Below, in pieces: positions 61,934-64,000 of a stretch of DNA of 64,000 nt. The translations under genes and the position numbers were made by a program. Each line of letters starts with the position of its first letter. Positions within the stretch are counted from its first letter, which is position 1. Where the stretch lies: contig NZ_JAAOTJ010000006.1 in the NCBI RefSeq assembly GCF_011297335.1, positions 124,001 to 188,000 of the forward strand, read 5' to 3'. The notes beneath the pieces are model-generated. The model saw only the letters and a list, made by a program, of their open reading frames with translations, was not told the DNA's origin and did not search any database. The stretch comes from Catellatospora methionotrophica. Lineage in GTDB: Bacteria; Actinomycetota; Actinomycetes; Mycobacteriales; Micromonosporaceae.

Positions 61934-62293
61934 GTGGCCGAAACTTCGCACTCGACGACCGACGCCCCCACGACCTGGCTGCCCCTGCCGGACGTGGCCG
62001 AGCGCCTCGGGTTGTCGATCCTCAAGGTGCACCAGATGATCAAGGACGGCTCGCTGCTGGCCGTACGCCATGACGGCGTGCGGCAGGTGCCCGCTGAGCT
62101 GGTGGCCAACGACATCGTGCTCAAGCACCTCCCCGGCGTGCTGACGTTGCTGCGCGACGCCGGGTTCAACGACGATGAGGCCGTGCGGTGGCTCTACACC
62201 GCCGACGACACGCTTCCGGGCACTCCGGCGGCGGCGCTCGGCGGCGACAAGGCCCGCGAGGTGAAGCGCCGGGCCCAGGCCGTGGCCTTCTGA
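61934..62293 (+). CDS. Rv2175c-family DNA-binding protein
   Basis: 119 residues with a winged-helix/MerR-like HTH: LPLPDVAERLGLSILKVHQM and the C-terminal conserved WLYTADDTLPGTPAAAL. Rv2175c binds DNA and is phosphorylated by PknL on an N-terminal threonine; here the N-terminus VAETSHSTTDAPTT is also Thr-rich, giving possible phospho-sites. Start GTG 61934 (or GTG 61928). Divergent from the SP-repeat protein. Confidence 0.87.
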   Translation: MAETSHSTTDAPTTWLPLPDVAERLGLSILKVHQMIKDGSLLAVRHDGVRQVPAELVANDIVLKHLPGVLTLLRDAGFNDDEAVRWLYTADDTLPGTPAAALGGDKAREVKRRAQAVAF

Positions 62294-62295
62294 CG

Positions 62296-62613
62296 GTGTA
62301 CGCGTACCTGGCGGTGCTGCTCGGCTGCCTGGCCTGCGCGCTGTGGCTGGAACCGGTGCTGCGGGTCGGCGTGCTGCGCCAGTGGCGGCGGCTGCTGCTG
62401 GTGGCCGTGCCCGTGGTGCTGGTGTTCGGCGCGTGGGACCTGCTCGCGATCGCGGCCGGGCACTGGTCCTTCGACCATGCCCAGGTGCTCGGCGTCTGGC
62501 TGCCCGGTGGCATGCCGCTGGAGGAGCTGCTGTTCTTCCTGGTGGTGCCGCTGTGCGCGATCCTCGGCTTCGAGGCCGTACGCAAGGTGCTGGGCCGGGC
62601 GGAGCGCCCGTGA
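62296..62613 (+). CDS. Lycopene-cyclase-domain protein, first subunit (CrtYc-like)
   Basis: 105 residues with three membrane helices. The motif PLEELLFFLVVPLCAI near 73-88 contains the conserved P-x-E-E/E-E-x-x-F-F seen in heterodimeric carotenoid cyclases. GTG 62296 is 2 bases after the Rv2175c-type stop, so the three genes form one operon. No phytoene synthase or desaturase is in the window. Partner of the next gene. Confidence 0.8.
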   Translation: MYAYLAVLLGCLACALWLEPVLRVGVLRQWRRLLLVAVPVVLVFGAWDLLAIAAGHWSFDHAQVLGVWLPGGMPLEELLFFLVVPLCAILGFEAVRKVLGRAERP

Positions 62614-62918
62614 CGTACACCACGGCCGCCGTGCTCGGCCTGGCCGGGGCGGTGGCCGTCGACCTGCTGGTGCTGCGTACCCGGGTGCTGCTGAGCCTGG
62701 CCTTCTGGGCGACATACCCGATCGTGCTGGTGTTCCAGCTGCTCAGCAACGGGGTGCTGACCGGGCGCGGGGTGGTCCGCTACGCGCCCGACGCGGTGAC
62801 GGGGCTGCGGATCGCGTACGCCCCGGTCGAGGATCTGGTCTTCGGTTTCGCGCTGGTGCTGTTCACGCTGTCGCTCTGGGTCTGGACCGGACGGCGGCGA
62901 CGATCAGCGCGATCGTGA
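62610..62918 (+). CDS. Lycopene-cyclase-domain protein, second subunit (CrtYd-like)
   Basis: 102 residues with three membrane helices; contains PVEDLVFGFALVLFTL (the same P-x-E-D-x-x-F pattern as its partner) near 72-88. GTG 62610 overlaps the CrtYc-like stop (GTGA). The 3' end overlaps the convergent mannosyltransferase gene by 56 bp. Together the two proteins would close an end ring of an isoprenoid such as lycopene; whether they act on carotenoids or another polyprenyl substrate cannot be told. Confidence 0.8.
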   Translation: MTYTTAAVLGLAGAVAVDLLVLRTRVLLSLAFWATYPIVLVFQLLSNGVLTGRGVVRYAPDAVTGLRIAYAPVEDLVFGFALVLFTLSLWVWTGRRRRSARS

Positions 62919-64000
62919 CCGCGAACGCGCCCACCGCCTTGGTCAGCACCGGCACCCCCAGCCCGTTGGGCAGCGTCAGCAGCGCGCAGGCCACCGCTCC
63001 CACGGCCAGCCAGCGCCGCCTGCGCGGACCGGTCTCCGCGGCGGCCAGCACGGCCAGCGGCGCGAGCGCGTACCACGGATAGAACACCGGCCCGAGCAGC
63101 GCCGTGGCGATCATCACCCAGCCGCAGGCCCGCACCACCGCTCCGGTCTCGTCCCGGTGCCGCCACGCGTGCGCCAGCTCCCACACCCCGAACCCGGCCA
63201 GCGCCAGCAACCCCAGCGCCCGCCCCACGGCCACCGCCCCGTCGACCCAGCCACCCTGCCCGGCCAGCCGGAACACGTACCCCACGGCCATGCCGACCGC
63301 CGTCGGCGGAGAACTCCACTGCACCAGCTCGCCGGTGCCCCGCAGCGCGGCGACCCACCCGAGCCCCAGCCCGCTGGCGGCACTCACCCCCGCGAACGCG
63401 GCGACCCCCGCGACCGCACCCGCCCACCAGCGCCGCCCCAGCAGCACCAGCACGAACGGCACCGCCACGAGCGCCGTCACCTTGACCCCCACGGCCCCCG
63501 CCACAGCGGCCCCCGCTCCGGCCGCCGCCCACCACGCACCCGCCTGACCCGCGCGGCCCCGGGCGATCACGGCAAGGGTCAGGGCGGCGACGGCGAGGGC
63601 GGCGACGAGGGCGTCGTTGTGCAGCGCGGACAGGGCGTGGACGGCGGTGAGCGGGGTCAGCAGGGCCAGCCAGTAGGCGGCGGGCACGGCAACGCCGCAG
63701 GCGCGCGCCAGGGGCGGGAGCGTCAGCGCGAGCAGGGCGAGCGCGGCGAGGGTGAGCAGGCGCAGGCCGGCCAGCGCGCCGAGCAGGCCGCCGAGCCCGG
63801 TCACGGCCGAGGTCAGCAGCACCGCGACGGGACCGTAGGGGGTCGGCGTGTGCCACCAGATCTCCGGGACCGCCGTGGTCCAGGGACAACCGCCGTCGGC
63901 GACACCCAGCGTGTACGGGTCCAGGCCCGCTCGCCACAGCCAGCCCTGGCAGGCGTACGCGTACGCGTCCCGGCTGCCCAGCGGCGGCGCGACCAGCAGC
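62863..64000 (-). CDS. Polyprenol-phosphate-mannose alpha-(1-6)-mannosyltransferase (MptA/MptB type), 5' end beyond the window
   Basis: At least 379 residues; the frame is open to the window end, so the N-terminus is missing. GT-C fold membrane enzyme with about nine helices visible. Extracytoplasmic loops are recognisable: YAYACQGWLWRAGLDPYT, then PEIWWHTPTPYGPVAVLL, HALSALHNDALV, and VFYPWYALAPLAVL near the C-terminus, as in MptA/MptB of mycobacteria and corynebacteria, which elongate the lipomannan backbone using decaprenyl-phosphate mannose. Position matches Rv2174 (mptA). Confidence 0.85.
   Translation of the reverse strand, partial: LLVAPPLGSRDAYAYACQGWLWRAGLDPYTLGVADGGCPWTTAVPEIWWHTPTPYGPVAVLLTSAVTGLGGLLGALAGLRLLTLAALALLALTLPPLARACGVAVPAAYWLALLTPLTAVHALSALHNDALVAALAVAALTLAVIARGRAGQAGAWWAAAGAGAAVAGAVGVKVTALVAVPFVLVLLGRRWWAGAVAGVAAFAGVSAASGLGLGWVAALRGTGELVQWSSPPTAVGMAVGYVFRLAGQGGWVDGAVAVGRALGLLALAGFGVWELAHAWRHRDETGAVVRACGWVMIATALLGPVFYPWYALAPLAVLAAAETGPRRRRWLAVGAVACALLTLPNGLGVPVLTKAVGAFAVTIALIVAAVRSRPRATA

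Overview
The window is one continuous stretch of very GC-rich chromosome from a filamentous actinomycete. It shows an actinobacterial bcc-type supercomplex module (a two-haem QcrC fused in order to QcrA and QcrB), a mycobacterial-type PimB', a polyprenol-phosphate mannosyltransferase of the MptA/MptB type, many GTG starts with 4-base GTGA/ATGA overlaps, and a CebR-like operator. The style fits Micromonosporaceae (Micromonospora, Catellatospora and relatives); this is an inference from gene content, not a proven assignment. I see no rRNA, tRNA, transposase, prophage or CRISPR array.

The backbone is housekeeping DNA that, from memory of the H37Rv gene list, runs parallel to M. tuberculosis Rv2174-Rv2206: DUF3043, glycerate kinase, IscA-like protein, adenosine/carbohydrate kinase, ctaC-ctaF, trpD, ctaE-qcrCAB, a DEDDh exonuclease/GIY-YIG fusion, pimB', a fadD15-type ligase, an SRPBCC protein, plsC, exoribonuclease AS, class II DAHP synthase, PknL-like kinase, the Rv2175c-type protein and an MptA-like enzyme. 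Accessory genes are interleaved in this frame.

Layout: 1-7.2 kb, murA, nadA, glycerate kinase, a MarR regulator, iscA/erpA type gene and PfkB kinase. 7.3-17.1 kb, cysteine desulfurase/TusA pair, then the cytochrome c oxidase and bcc genes (no ctaD), interrupted by trpD, a degenerate receiver protein and ctaG. 17.1-31.2 kb, P450, hydrolase, nucleotidyltransferase/Nudix pair, a RelA/SpoT homologue with altered synthetase motifs, DEDDh-GIY-YIG protein, NYN protein, M48 protease, pimB', GCS2 ligase and HIT protein. 31.2-42.3 kb, a LuxR-type two-component system, acyl-CoA ligase, SRPBCC/unknown/glucokinase cluster, flavin monooxygenase with a hydrolase lacking its nucleophile, and plsC. 42.3-50.9 kb, a zinc-ribbon/nucleotide cyclase/AAA/TPR giant, a small protein with three 13-residue repeats, a secreted GH5-CBM2 enzyme under a CebR-like box, a Crp-family regulator and a kinase-fold protein without key catalytic residues. 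50.9-64 kb, exoribonuclease, a phosphofructokinase with pyrophosphate-type signature residues, proC, DAHP synthase, threonine aldolase, bfr/bfd, endonuclease IV, PASTA kinase, Rv2175c-like protein, split lycopene-cyclase pair and the mannosyltransferase cut by the window end.

The most unusual signal lies between the genes: three families of long palindromes, each of near-constant length (65 bp, two copies; 61 bp, three copies; 66-67 bp, two copies), all intergenic and mostly just after stop codons. In the first two families the arms differ between copies but still pair, so the palindrome rather than the exact sequence appears to be conserved.
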